NCBI GenBank assembly: GCA_004794655.1
Contig: SMMW01000083.1
Location: 1,032,887 to 1,096,886 of the forward strand
Source: Marisa cornuarietis
Taxonomy: Eukaryota; Mollusca; Gastropoda; Architaenioglossa; Ampullariidae
Direction: 5' to 3'
DNA: 64,000 nucleotides
Shown: one piece after another, positions 12,701 to 24,014 of the stretch
Layout of the letters: every line of letters begins with the position of its first letter
Numbering within the stretch: position 1 is the stretch's first letter
Translations under genes and position numbers: made by a program
Notes under the pieces: generated by a model
The model's input: the letters and a program-made list of their open reading frames with translations, nothing else
The model's database searches: none
What the model was told of the DNA's origin: nothing

Positions 12701-13505
12701 TTTTCAGTTTGATCTCCGATAACTTGTAAAGCTGTTTTATGATGCAACACAGAATAATTGTAAAAATACAAACTGCAACAAATAGTCCTTCAATCTGGCC
12801 ACTTTCCTCTGAATTACTTTCTTCGTCATCACCCACCTTCATCTTAGAAGCGTTCGGTGGGCCTGAAGTTGCATACATAAGGGACATAAACGCGTCTTTC
12901 TATTCTCGCGACGGAGATAATAACCCCACCTGCACCCTTCCCCTACCCCCCGCCCCCAACACCACCACCATTCACACCACATACTCACAACATAAATGCC
13001 CTGTCACCGTGACAGATGTTAAACTGGAAATTGTATATTGTGATGAGTCCCAATCAGAAGGTTGTAGATCTTTCTTAACAAAATATTGTAACAGTGAACC
13101 TGGATAAAAGTTTGTTTTAGAGCTTCATTTAAGACAGGTAACAAATGCCAATTACCTAAGTCATCGATGTGATTCTTGCTAGATTAAATTGTGTGCGATA
13201 AATTAGGTTTCTGTTGGTCGTACACCTTAAATAGCGTGTTTCTTGTTGGCACTGATATAAAAGAAGATCAAGGTTAGAACAGCGATGGCAAAGTTGAAAT
13301 GTAGAAGCTTATAAGCAGCACATGGCAGTATTTTGATGTTTTTACTGGCCTTCAGTGAAACTTGCAAGGGATACGATATGCAGTTCATTAAAATGGATAT
13401 GTGCATGCTTCTTTTTTCAGAAAAAAATGGTGTGAGGTTTCATACAACAATTCTAATAGTAGGCTGGGATATCAGACCTAATTACTTACCGGCACCTTCT
13501 GGGTA
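9740..13505. other. Interval downstream of AKH with no gene assigned
   Basis: I see no assignable gene. A GC-richer block at 9995-10234 is open on the plus strand (79 codons) without a domain I know. A (CA)n run lies at 11908-11926. Homopolymer-rich T tracts lie at 12405-12470. On the minus strand 12887-12684 encodes an acidic segment followed by a hydrophobic LFVAVCIFTIILCCII helix and a basic tail ending in a stop; it could be a last exon of a single-pass membrane protein, but no partner exon was found. Part of the region may be AKH 3' untranslated sequence. Confidence 0.35.
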
Positions 13506-16500
13506 TCACTGCTCTTTGTAAGCTGCAATGCTGCCCATACCTTGTGCACACATGGTGTAGCGCTCTACTTCTCGCTGTGAATAATATAAACAGAGATGAG
13601 TAAACTAGTAATTTTGTTGACAGGGTCAGCTGATCTGCCATGATATAGTCTTAATTTACAGCTCCTTTATCCCACCACCCCACCCGCACTTACTCCCCGT
13701 TCCGTTACAAGCAAATGCGAGGGCTCTTCTGTAACATTGTAATCTTTATAGTGATTGGCCATGAGCACCAACTTTAATAGTGCATTCTTAATAGACAAAA
13801 GAGAACATCAATGTGAACAAGATTAACAGATGACCTGGATAAATCTAGAAACAAACGTTAGCACTGATCCTGAAAGTTATAGAAACAAATGGTTATCCTG
13901 AACTCGATAAAACTAGAAACAAATGTTAACCCGAATCTCGACAAAAAAGGAAACAAATGAAAAATAAATGGTGAAAGAAAAGTAAATAGTTATGAGGACA
14001 CTGTGCGCATAACTAAAAAATGTTGGCTCATTAACTATGCACATTTAATCACAATTATCCGGTTGTCAGTTGATCTTTAAATGTGTTTCACACCTTAACT
14101 ACCTTAAACCGCTGTCCTTACTGGGTTTATTTTATCAAAGGCGATCGGACACGAACTGGTCTCATGCTGGTGGTTTTTTTAATATGCCCAAATTTATAAT
14201 GTATATCCGAGTAGTGTTAGAATCAGCTACACTCGCTCGTCAGTCTCGTCAGACACTCTAAGACTGGCCACTTGGGGTTTAAGTGCCACGTGACACAAGG
14301 ACGATGACCGTCGTCAGCTGCTGGCGTCCAAACTGAGACACGCGCCGGTTCGATGCCCGAGTAGTGCAGCTCACTTTCCCAAATCGTCCCAGGTGGCGGG
14401 AACGGGTTCCTGACTCCATAAAGGGTTGGGAAAGGTAAGGCAACGAAGGAGAGGAGATTGGCACCGCCCTCACATAAAGCTGGACCCGAGAGAAGTGAGG
14501 TCTCTTACACCTCACCTAACGACCTGTAAAAGGTCATCGGACGTCCTTTACCTTTACCTCACACATATGGAAGAGGTCTTTTTTTGCCCTCCACTTTCAA
14601 GAAAATAACCCGAGTGCGATTTTCAAGATTTAAAGTCACGTGTTGCCGGTTGCACGTGCGCAATATACGTTTGAAAGTTGAGATCGTGACCGCCGCCCCT
14701 CTTTGATGTCACGAACAAACCGGCGCCTTTCCAAGATAACTGCTCCTAGGCTACCATGATGCTGTACACCTGGGGTGGGAAACCTCCGGCCCGCGGGCAG
14801 TACAAGGCATGCGAAATCATTTTGTCTGGCCCAACCCAGCACGTAGCGCTCGAAATTCGGTAAATCTAGGAGCTTGTTCATAGTGACATATATTTATGTT
14901 AAAGTGTATCATAATAATAACATAATAACAAGCAAAGACGCTTACACTACGGGATGGACATAACTGAGAGGACAGGCAGGCTAGGAGTGTACATATTGCT
15001 AAAGTGTTTACACACTGTGACGAAACTAATGCCTGCCCAAAAATAACAGACTATTTATTAAGTTGGTAATTTTGTATGGCCGGCGGATTATGTTATAAAT
15101 ATAAAATGGCCATGGGAGGAAAAAATGTTCTCCACCCCTGCTCTATACTAAAACATTTTTTCCATCTTTAGTCGTCAAGTATCATTGCCGAATGTCCTCC
15201 GCAGACGCCAGCTCGTGAATACAACTTCATTTATTTCTATCAAAATATTTTCTTTCTATTGCTCTCTTGTGTGAAACTAATCTTGCTTTTAGACTGACAG
15301 TTTAACATACATTTCTATTTCTCTACATTACAAACTAGACCTAATTGTGCACTCGTATAAAGTACTGAAGTAATACTTCCCTATTACGACTTGCTAAAAT
15401 CCACCAAAATCAGGTCGTAACTGAGAGGGATATGGAAATCAACCAGTCTGCTTTCATTCCAGGAACCATAACTTCAAACATCTATAAATTCAAGTTCATT
15501 TATGTAAATGTTGAAATAAAGCTCTTAAAACCCACAATAATGCTTTTCTTTGTCGTTTTCGTTTTCGCTTGGTCATGCTAAGCATTATTATTGTGCCATT
15601 GTTAGGCTTGATTGAATTTTATAGGAAAACTAACACTCCAGAGCAATCGATACCCGTGTACCCAGGTAGACAAAGACGCTCTCTTAATATGTACTATCTG
15701 CATTTGCGAACTTTTTTAAAAGTCGCAATAAAGAACAAACAATAGGTCAAAAGAATTCTATGTTTATAAAGACTTGACTTCTGCAAAAAAAAAAAAAAAT
15801 CGTTAATGAAGCACAATCGACTGAATGGGGAGGAGAGGGGACCGCTCATTTCGACCGAAGAGCATATCGCCCCGAATTGACCCCGACATGACCATACCGT
15901 CCCACATCATCCCAACATTGAAAGTCGAATCGACCGGACTCAGGTTAAAATGAATGTCCAAGCAGTGACACTTGTTTGATGTTAACCGAACGTCTGCATA
16001 TACGTTTAATAAGAACCTCAAAAATAAAGAAGAGTGAAGACAAAGGCTTTTAAAAATGATTTAAGAGAAAATTGCACCATTGTGTGATTTGTTTTCAGAG
16101 TGTGTATTACCAAGCAGCCATTTCTGTCTAGTAAGATGGTGGCTGAACTTGTTTGAAGTTAATAGCTACTCTTGTCATCGAAGACTGACTAGTCTTTTGG
16201 GCCTGGATAGATTTTACTTTTGGTTTTAGGACGATAAGGTGATTGTGGGGTCGAGTCGATTCAGGCGGCATGTAGATATGACTGGAGTGATATGGTTTGG
16301 GTTGAAATCACCACTGATCCAATAAACAAGAAGTATCTTTGAAAATCTACGTTATTTATTTTAGGTGATTTTTGCAGAAAAGTTGTAATTAGTGGTAAAC
16401 GGTCGGCAAAAATAATCTACTCTAAAATGTACTTAATTTTTTTTTCAAGAAGCAGTTTCTACCAAAAGTCGTAATAGAGCACAAACTGTCAGTCATAACT

Positions 16501-17942
16501 CGGATTAGGGAGGTAGTCGTAATATACATGAGAAATACGCCCGTGAAACATTTTGTTTTTCGCAACTAAGCGAGGGTCGCAATATGGCAGGTTTTAATAA
16601 AGAAGTTTGACTGTGATGGACTGGTATCACTACTTCTAACATCACTAATTGTACTACAGCTAAATGTTTAGTGTACTGACCTAGGATCGGTTAGTAAACG
16701 AAAGGTTCTCAAAGTCCGTTGTGGGAACCATTTTCTCCCCTGAACCTAGTTTGTAGTTATTTTTGAGAATTTGAAGGGTCTATTCTTCGTTTTTAACAAC
16801 TGGGATCGAGGATAATCACTGATCTTTGTAAACCAAACTCAGACCCAAAAGGATCGCCCAGTTTAGAAGATTTCAATCAGTCAAGGTAAAAATCTTCGCT
16901 TGCAAACATTAACCACAACAGAAGGTCAAAAGACGAAGGAGTGGAAGCTGCCTCACCTCAACCATCCGGATCATCTGCAGCAAGGCCCGGAGGTCGGACA
17001 GCGTCCAGCAGGCGTCACTGGCGGCGTCGGACAGGGCGGGGTCCGAGCGTTTGCCGGTCCCCCAGGTGGGCGAGAAGTGGATCTGTGTGAAGACAGGGGC
17101 CGCTACTGACAGCAGGAACAGCGCCAGCACACACAACTCTCGCACCCGTTGCATCATGGTCGGATAGTCTGCAGCAGCAACAGTTGCCAGGGGTAACGAA
17201 ATGGTTATCAATCATCATGATCGCTATCAACATCGTTTGTTGTCGGGGCTGTAATAGTAACTGTAGACGAGACCCTGTAACTGCACCACCGGCAACGATG
17301 TAGTAGACAAGACAAGAAATGAAAAATGAATCATAGCATAGATGGGAAAGTAAAAGAAAAAAAATAATGCATAAAATAAGCAATATTCTTTGTTTTTATT
17401 ATCTGTGGCAAATGTTTAGCTTTCTTTTGAGAACAGTTCACATAACTGCAGTACAATCAGGTTACAGAGAGTTTTACACACTATAAGCTGACATTATATT
17501 ATTGTATGATATTAGAAGGCTAAAAGAGAGAAAACCCTTGTCTTACATGATTAGCAGTATAGTCTTATAACAATACTTCATAGCAGATATATCAAATTAC
17601 AACGCCTCGTTAACAAACTGTCATTACTGTAGTAAGGTGACCTCGCCTATCAGTACCTCACAAAAATTTTAAAATATACTACAGTTGAGTATAGACTTGT
17701 ATTTAAAAGCCATACTTATAAGCGATGCTGTACTTGTCCAATAGCACTAAAAGCATGATCGCTATAGAAAATAGCGCAAAAAAGTAGTTCTAAAACCTGA
17801 TAGCAGCCAAAGTCCAAAGCGCATTACTCCGTCTGAGTTAAAATATTAGTTCATAGCCATCGTTCTACAGTCAACCGTCGTACCTAGGACAAGGAAGACG
17901 CCGAGGTGGTGGTACCTGCGGTCAGAGCTCGGGGCAATCAGT
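13506..17942 (-). CDS. AKH: Adipokinetic hormone (AKH) preprohormone
   Basis: This encodes a neuropeptide precursor; AKH peptides act through GnRH-receptor-related GPCRs and in arthropods mobilise energy stores. Coding exon 1 (17157-16957, 67 codons) starts MMQRVRELCV, has a hydrophobic signal peptide to about Thr24, then QIHFSPTWGTG and KR at residues 25-37. This predicts pyroglutamate formation at Gln25, cleavage at the Lys-Arg pair and amidation using Gly35, giving a decapeptide amide. It ends at a GAG/gtgagg donor in phase 0. Coding exon 2 (13574-13506) follows a ttattcacag acceptor and gives REVERYTMCAQG... to a TGA. Total 89 residues, usual for the family, with two cysteines (50 and 76) in the associated peptide as in AKH/GnRH relatives. 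A 5' untranslated exon is likely at about 17942-17884, joined to an acceptor before 17168. The 3.4 kb intron holds a SINE and a hAT MITE. Peptide identity is very secure; exon 2 rests on phase, acceptor and the cysteine position. Confidence 0.9.
14290..14560 (+). mobile_element. tRNA-derived SINE, family A, copy 1
   Basis: A tRNA-like head carries the polymerase III B-box-like GGTTCGATGCCCGAGTAG, followed by a body (caggtggcgggaacgg, then caccgccctcac) and a tail ending in cctttacctttacct. The same order, inverted, is found at 38318-38600, and more diverged heads at 29225-29400 and 30575-30765. It sits in the AKH intron. Confidence 0.75.
14770..15140. mobile_element. Non-autonomous hAT element (371 bp)
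   Basis: The left end CTGGGGTGGGAAAC and the right end ...TTCTCCACCCCTG are near-inverted copies of the CAGGGGTGG terminus of hAT elements. Flanking octamers CTGTACAC (14762-14769) and CTCTATAC (15141-15148) agree at six of eight positions, as expected for an old 8-bp hAT target duplication. The interior includes a ggcccgcgggc palindrome and no transposase. It lies in the AKH intron. Confidence 0.75.
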
Positions 17943-17967
17943 GAATGCGGGTAGATCGGAAGAAGTG

Positions 17968-17975
17968 AATTTATA
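17968..17975 (-). promoter_or_regulatory. Predicted TATA box of the AKH gene
   Basis: The minus strand reads TATAAATT here. An initiator-like TTCACTG lies 31 bases downstream, placing the start at about 17942. A candidate 59-base untranslated exon then ends at a CCTAG/gtacga donor near 17884. Upstream are a CACGTG E-box (18142-18147) and CCGGAAGT (18121-18128). Position and spacing fit a tissue-specific TATA promoter. Confidence 0.6.
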
Positions 17976-18442
17976 CGCGACTTTCAAGCCCAAGGCCGTC
18001 TGCCGTACACTTGATCCATGTTAGTTATTCCAGTCCATCGGCCGGCAAACCCACACTTGCGCCTCTTCAATTAAACTTTAACCAGCACGTCAATCCTACG
18101 AAATATTCGTCCATTGTCAACCGGAAGTAGGCAGCTGAAGTCACGTGCTTCCGCCGCGGCGAAGCCACCTGCCGACCACGCCACATGAGATTAAATTAGA
18201 CATTGGCTTGTGCGTCATATTTTGATTTCGCACAGTTGGCCGACTCTGCTGTAGGCTGTTAGAATGGTGGAGGTGGGAGGAAGAGAGCAAACAAGTATGC
18301 TGGGATGGGGGTAGGCGGAAAGGCGCTAGACGCAGGTTTCTCGAGCGAAACTTAAGGAGACTTTTATCACCTAAGAAAGGGCAAAGGCTACTTTATAGGA
18401 ATCAAGGCGATGACAGCGATTTTAAATCGCTTTGTTTTAAGC

Positions 18443-19143
18443 CAGGGGTGAGGTAATCATTTGGTCTGGGCCTGCCAAGGCAACAGCAGGCGGAACTCGA
18501 ATTTAAATTAATCCAAAAGGTTTTTTAATTGCAACATAACTTGTATTAAGCCAATTATGATAATGAAATAATTCTGAGCGACACTCTAGGAACGGTTTTG
18601 ACGGGGAAGGCAGGACACAGACGAAAGCACGACGGTACAGACGCGTATGCCTCTCGTGTCGCGTGCCCCGATGTCTTGGAATGACTGTCATGGCATGATC
18701 TGCGCATGCGCACAGACATAAGTTCATTATCGCTGTTTATATCGTCGGCACAATAAAACAAGCTGTGGATGGCAATTGACATGTTTATGGCGATCAGGTT
18801 TTGCTAGGCGTGAAGAGAGTGGACAAGGACTTAATGAGTGTTGTCTAGTCTCTTCATTTCCAGCGAAATCTGATCGCCATACGCATGTGCGGATGATATA
18901 CAGAACGGTCATGACTTCTTCTTTATGCGCAGACCGCACTAAGACGATCATTCCATCCGCAAATATCGGTGTTGCGGTGAATCAGAGCAGGTTTGGACTG
19001 AACAAGCTGCAAAAGTGTTGACTAAACTACCGCTTTACCAAATATAGCAGGCTCATTTTTAATGTTGATAATTTTGTATGGCTAGCGATTGAAGTTATAA
19101 ATATCCAAATGATCTTTGAAAGAACAATGCTTTTCCACCCCTG
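18443..19143. mobile_element. Larger non-autonomous hAT element (701 bp) with internal hairpin
   Basis: Starts CAGGGGTGAGG and ends TTTTCCACCCCTG, the same termini as the element at 14770-15140; both also share a subterminal gataattttgtatggc-like segment near the right end. Flanks TTTTAAGC (18435-18442) and TTAGAAGC (19144-19151) agree at six of eight. An internal inverted repeat (arms about 18779-18830 and 18845-18897, each with tggcgatcag and a cttcatt/gaag core) could form a long hairpin. No transposase frame. Confidence 0.7.
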
Positions 19144-19149
19144 TTAGAA

Positions 19150-22100
19150 GCCCAGAGTTCGTTTTCACATAGCACTAAATATCAATTGCTTCACCTGACA
19201 AAGACGTTCTCCTGCTTTCTCTTCATCTGACAAAGACTTATCCAATGTCTTTATAGCTATGCATTTGTAGCTATACAATTACAAGTAACTGCCCTCATAG
19301 GTAGAGAAGATGAGGACCATGGAACCATGCGGAACTCGAACCGGGGACGTTATAGTCTGTTAGAGTGCACCTTCAAACAGGCCCTAGCGCCTTGCCTCCC
19401 ACTCCACTTAAGGAGCATCGTGAATAAGCTCGTTTCTATTATCAGTATTTGACAAGTCCGGCCCTGTTTGACATTGAAGCTTCGGCTACAAGCACGTAAA
19501 AGGTGAACTGCCTGACAGTGAGCCCAAACGAGAGAAGTTGATACAATATATAGAATGGGAAGGAAAGGGAAGTTCAGGAAGTTCATAGTCGTAATCTGCG
19601 AGAGAAGGACATTTCCAGAAGCAGATTGCAGCCATGACATATGCAGAAGAACAACATGGAAACAAGTCAAATAAATTTCACACTGTCCCTAGGTTGGGAT
19701 TTTCCTTACAGCACCTGGTGCACAGACCGCACAGATCATGCAGTGACTACAATACAGCAATGGTGCGCTGGCAGGACCAAAGAAACCTTGTGGTGATAAA
19801 CAGCGAGCCCACCCGACACCCGACACCGAACACCCTCACTCAAGGGCGACTATGCAAATACAGGCAGGCGTGCATACTAGTAAAAATGTCTCATTTTATG
19901 CACTTTCCTAGTTCTAAATTCACATTTCTTTTAAAGAAAACTGAAACATTGTCCTTCCGTAGCATAACATTTCTATACAATATATTTTGTAAACAGGCGT
20001 TTAAGGAATTAAAGTATTTTATCTTCCAAAAATCTGCAAGCTCTGTTTTTGATGTTTTGACAAAGGAATTGGATCAACACAAGAGAAAACTAATTGCAAA
20101 TGATTCTTAGCACAGCTCAAGCTTACGACAGAATCTAACCTTTAAGAAACTTTCCGAAGTTTATGGATAGCAACTTATTTTTCTGAGAGCGCACAAGAAT
20201 TTAATTTAGAGACAGGATACGAAAATTGTTCCACACCTTTACATCTATTAGATAGGGTGGGCCACTTGGTTATTACGGAGACATACACGACATTTAGAAT
20301 GAAGATTTTAGAATCTGTTTCCTGAAGTAAGTGACAAACATGCAAGGGGCTCTAATAAGATCGATGTTCTACTTCAAATTATCTTTTCTATTTACGAATA
20401 CTTGTCCAAATATTTGAAAAATTGCTCACAGTTTTTTTCGACGCAATTCTTATAGTTTTTACTAATTCACATAATAAAGTATCATCGCAATGTTCTGAAC
20501 AATTGCAACAAACTCTAATAAACAAAGCTTGCTTTTATTTAACAAAATAGTATGCGTGAAGATGTGGCTTTTAAGGTTTTTATGAGGTAGAGTTTAAGAA
20601 ACAAATCTTACGCATTAGAGTTAACTTTGCAGTTGCGTCTACAAGTCTATTACATTACTATTGGTGTATATACCTTCCAATCAAAGAAGTTAGTAAAATA
20701 GACTGTGACACAGTAAAACCACTGTGAAGATTTCTCAGACGTTTATGACCATGCAATGACTTCAAGAAAAAAAAAAGAAAGAGTAGGTTATATAGTAGAG
20801 AGAAGAGTTTCTTGCCAATACTTACAATACTGCAGAAGACACTTACAGCTCCAAAAACTCTTTGCCCGTTCAGTTTTGTCTGCCTACAAGAACGGCTATT
20901 CGCCTTTTTAAGAGATCAGCATGGCATCTGGTGTTCACTTCTGCTAGCGTCTGGGCTGCTTACCTTGGGGGAGAATGGATGTAAATGAGACGGGGGAGAG
21001 GGTGGGAAGGAGGGAGGGAGGGAGACAAAGTACCCAGGTGATGTCGGGATTGCGGCACCATGACCATCACGCTGGACTACAACGACTTTCAAAGGGTAAA
21101 GGAGGAGTCGTGGGCGTGAACTTGCGAGTTTTAAGGACAGAGCTGCTGAGAAAAGAACTTCATAAGTCAAAGAGTAAGGAAAGGGAGGGTGCACGATAGG
21201 TGCGCTTGTTGGGGTGGTGGTGGGGGTGGTGGTGGCTGGAACGGGAACGATGTCCAACATACGATGTCATAGAAAACGGCAATTTAAGTTTCTTTCTCCT
21301 GGAGGAAGTAATAAACAGACAATTTGCATACACACACATGCTTAAATACAGTTAATAACGCGAACATGATTTGCAAAGGTACGATAGTATTGAAAAATCA
21401 AAGCGCGTTTTGGAAGATAATTAACTACGACTAACAGGATACAGAATATGAGTGAAGCAAAAGTGAGTCTGGAAAATAGAAAACAATAAAAGAGAAACTA
21501 TTTTGTTTAATCTCAGTATTTTGTGCTCATTAACAGGCCAACATATGCAAACCGTAGTAATATCAAAATGTAGATCACATCAATTGACTGTAATGCATAT
21601 TACTTATTTAAACAAGACAAAAATGTTCGGACCAGTCCACAATACTTTAACATTTAGCAAAAAGCGAAAAATAGGAAAAATTGAAAAGAAAAGTTTGTCG
21701 CATGAACTGTTACTTTTATCTCGACAACTTATTCCACAGCACGGAAAATTTTCGTTTGAGTACTTAGGGTATCATTTTCTCCAGTACTATTTATCATGAT
21801 TGGAGTGAGAATCATCAGTGAAAGGCGGATCTGGATTTGTGTATATGCGAAGTCGCCTCTCCCCTACAAAAGAGACTCGTGCCCAGGAAAGTACACGGCG
21901 TCATCAGGCAGCATCAGGTGTGAGTGATGCGAGTCCTGTTGTCCTAGGTGCTCTGGCGGCAGTCACTGATGTTGTCGTGTGGCCCCTGGGGAGAGGCTGC
22001 TGCTGCCAGGGAGGAGTGACTGGCGAGTCCAGAATGTCAATGGGAAGGGCGACCGGCCAGACAGTTGAACCCATCTGGTGCCGGAGGTCGTAAGCCGCAG

Positions 22101-22500
22101 ACTGGCCCACACCACCCCACCTCCAACTGCAGGCGACCCCTACCTCGCTCAGCCGTGAGCCATGAGCCGTGAGCCGCGCAAGACAAACACAAAGTTTTCT
22201 GTAAGGTCTATTCCGCTACTGAGAAAACCTCGTTATGTGTTGAATAATGAGCTTCGAGCAAAATACGTTGTCAAAATACTTGAATCAGTATGGACCACCA
22301 AAACAAACAAACAAGCAAAAAAAAAACAAAACAAAAAAAAACTAAAGCAAACAAACAAACAAACAAAAACAATAAAACAGACCTTTTGCAAAAGGTAAGA
22401 AAATCAATATAAGTTTTTCTTCATACGTGTTTCACGCACATAACCGTAGTCTACTTCAAGTGGTCTCGAAGTCATATTAATACTTCTGTTTCTTTTTCCA
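19150..22500. other. Intergenic stretch with no gene assigned
   Basis: A tRNA-like SINE head fragment on the minus strand lies at about 19303-19395 (GGTTCGAGTTCC B box). A 158-codon plus ORF at 19634-20110 has no domain, no exon-like boundaries and AT-driven composition, so it is not called. A purine-rich block lies at 20990-21030, a GC-rich island at 21870-22150 that is open in several frames without clear splice sites, and an A/C simple-sequence tract at 22300-22380. Confidence 0.35.
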
Positions 22501-22504
22501 CAGA

Positions 22505-22640
22505 ATGCTCCGTAGCTAAAGGTTTGTGCGATCATGTGTGAAGCAAAAGGTTGTTGGTTCCAATCCTGTCCGGGATGAGCCCCCTTACCCCCCCCCTCAC
22601 CTCTGCCCACCAAGAGAACGTTTCTGTATCAGCTACGGTA
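22505..22640 (+). mobile_element. Possible tRNA-like SINE head
   Basis: The stretch cgtagctaaaggtttgtgcg followed about 35 bases later by GGTTCCAATCC has A-box and B-box spacing like a tRNA promoter, followed by a C-run. It is too diverged to tie to SINE family A. Confidence 0.35.
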
Positions 22641-23936
22641 AAGAAGAGATGAGATGGTCCGGCTCCGGTTTCAACATGCTGTGTCCTAGACACGGTGGAC
22701 CACTCACGTTTACAGCTTCCGGGCTCCGTTCGCCTTTAGTGTGCGAAACACATAACAACAACACATTGCTGCTCCGCTGATGTGCTTGCACTCACATGAC
22801 CCTTCTCCATTACCGATGTCAGGTTTGTTTGCAAACTGCGGCAGTGAATAATACATGGTCGCCGGATTTTGAGACTCGCAAACGGTCGTCGTCAGGTGAT
22901 TCGCAAAGCTGAACACTCGTCAGTAATGCAGACGACAACTTTCACAATCAGCCATTTTTATTTGCATACTAACACGAAGTCCTTTGACTTAAATGGCAGT
23001 TATATCCGTCAGAGGGACATTACGGTTATTACCTTCCTCTCACTCTACAGCAACCTTCTGTGAATTCTTTCTTGTAATCGTTATGTTAATGCTTACTCTT
23101 TGCTGAACTCACAAGCTCTGATTCTGAAGGAATGTTAACGCAGAATAAATGATTCAAGATGTGGCTATCGTCCCTAAGGCTTTATTGCAGAGAGGGATTT
23201 TTAACGTAGTAATTTTTATTAAAATATTTAAAACTTGCTTTTATAAAGGCTTCTTTGACGAGCAGCGGCCAGGCAACAGGCAACTTGAGTAGTAAGGATG
23301 ATTGCCGAAGTAGAATTCACAAAACTGAAAAAGGATTGGCCACTTCTGGGACATGGACGAAAAACGAGAGAAATACAGTGTCCGGTGTGCTGCATGAAGG
23401 CTTTTCTCTCCCGTTTTTATGAAGAGGTTTCCGAACGTTTTATGAATAAGAAAGAAGCACAAACATCCATGAAAACCAACCCTCGTTACACAAAGATGAA
23501 AATGATTACTTAGTTAAACAAAAGTATCTTGGAGAGATATTTGTGAAAAATATTGTATGCATATGATTGGTCTTTGGACGACACTCCATAGAAACAAATC
23601 TTTACGACATTGAAAGGATTCCCTGGCCAGTAGATGTGGATGTTGATATCAACAAACCACTACCTTGGCGACGAAAACTGACAAATCAGAAACAACAGAC
23701 TAATACAGCTTCACATACAAACACTAAGAAATTATCTGAAAAAATATTCAGACTTCTCAAGAATCGCATTAAACCATATGTTTTCAGCAGTCTGTGCTGC
23801 TAGGGTAGGCGCCAACTTCAGTAATTGGAAAATAAGCTTGGCTAGCCTTTTTTCGTGGTCTTAACTGATGTTCAGGCTGAAAAGGAAGACAAATTTCATC
23901 ATATGGTGCCAAAAAGCAAAATTTTAACCGGATATT

Positions 23937-23990
23937 GACAATGACAATGAACAAACTTTATTTGTCCCAGTGGGCAATATGAATATTGGT
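23937..23990 (-). mobile_element. LINE 3' tail fragment
   Basis: The complement reads ...ccactgggacaaataaagtt followed by (tcattg) repeats, a 3' end typical of CR1/L2/Rex1-type LINEs with short tandem-repeat tails. It lies just beyond the end of the LINE at 24015-26235 and may be a separate insertion. Confidence 0.5.
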
Positions 23991-24014
23991 TCCTTAAATT
24001 GGTTTTAGTTTTAG

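Noticed and set aside
19634..20110. 158-codon plus ORF, one of the longest single frames
   Set aside because: No domain, no hydrophobic or repeat pattern, AT-driven composition, a SINE-like neighbour and no splice partners. Kept only as an unassigned ORF.
20916..21260. 114-codon minus ORF rich in Pro/Thr/Ser
   Set aside because: Low-complexity ggtggt/gggagg sequence; no domain and no splice support.
21818..22110. Overlapping plus and minus ORFs in a GC-rich island
   Set aside because: Open on both strands because of composition; no splice-supported choice of frame and no homology pattern that I recognise.
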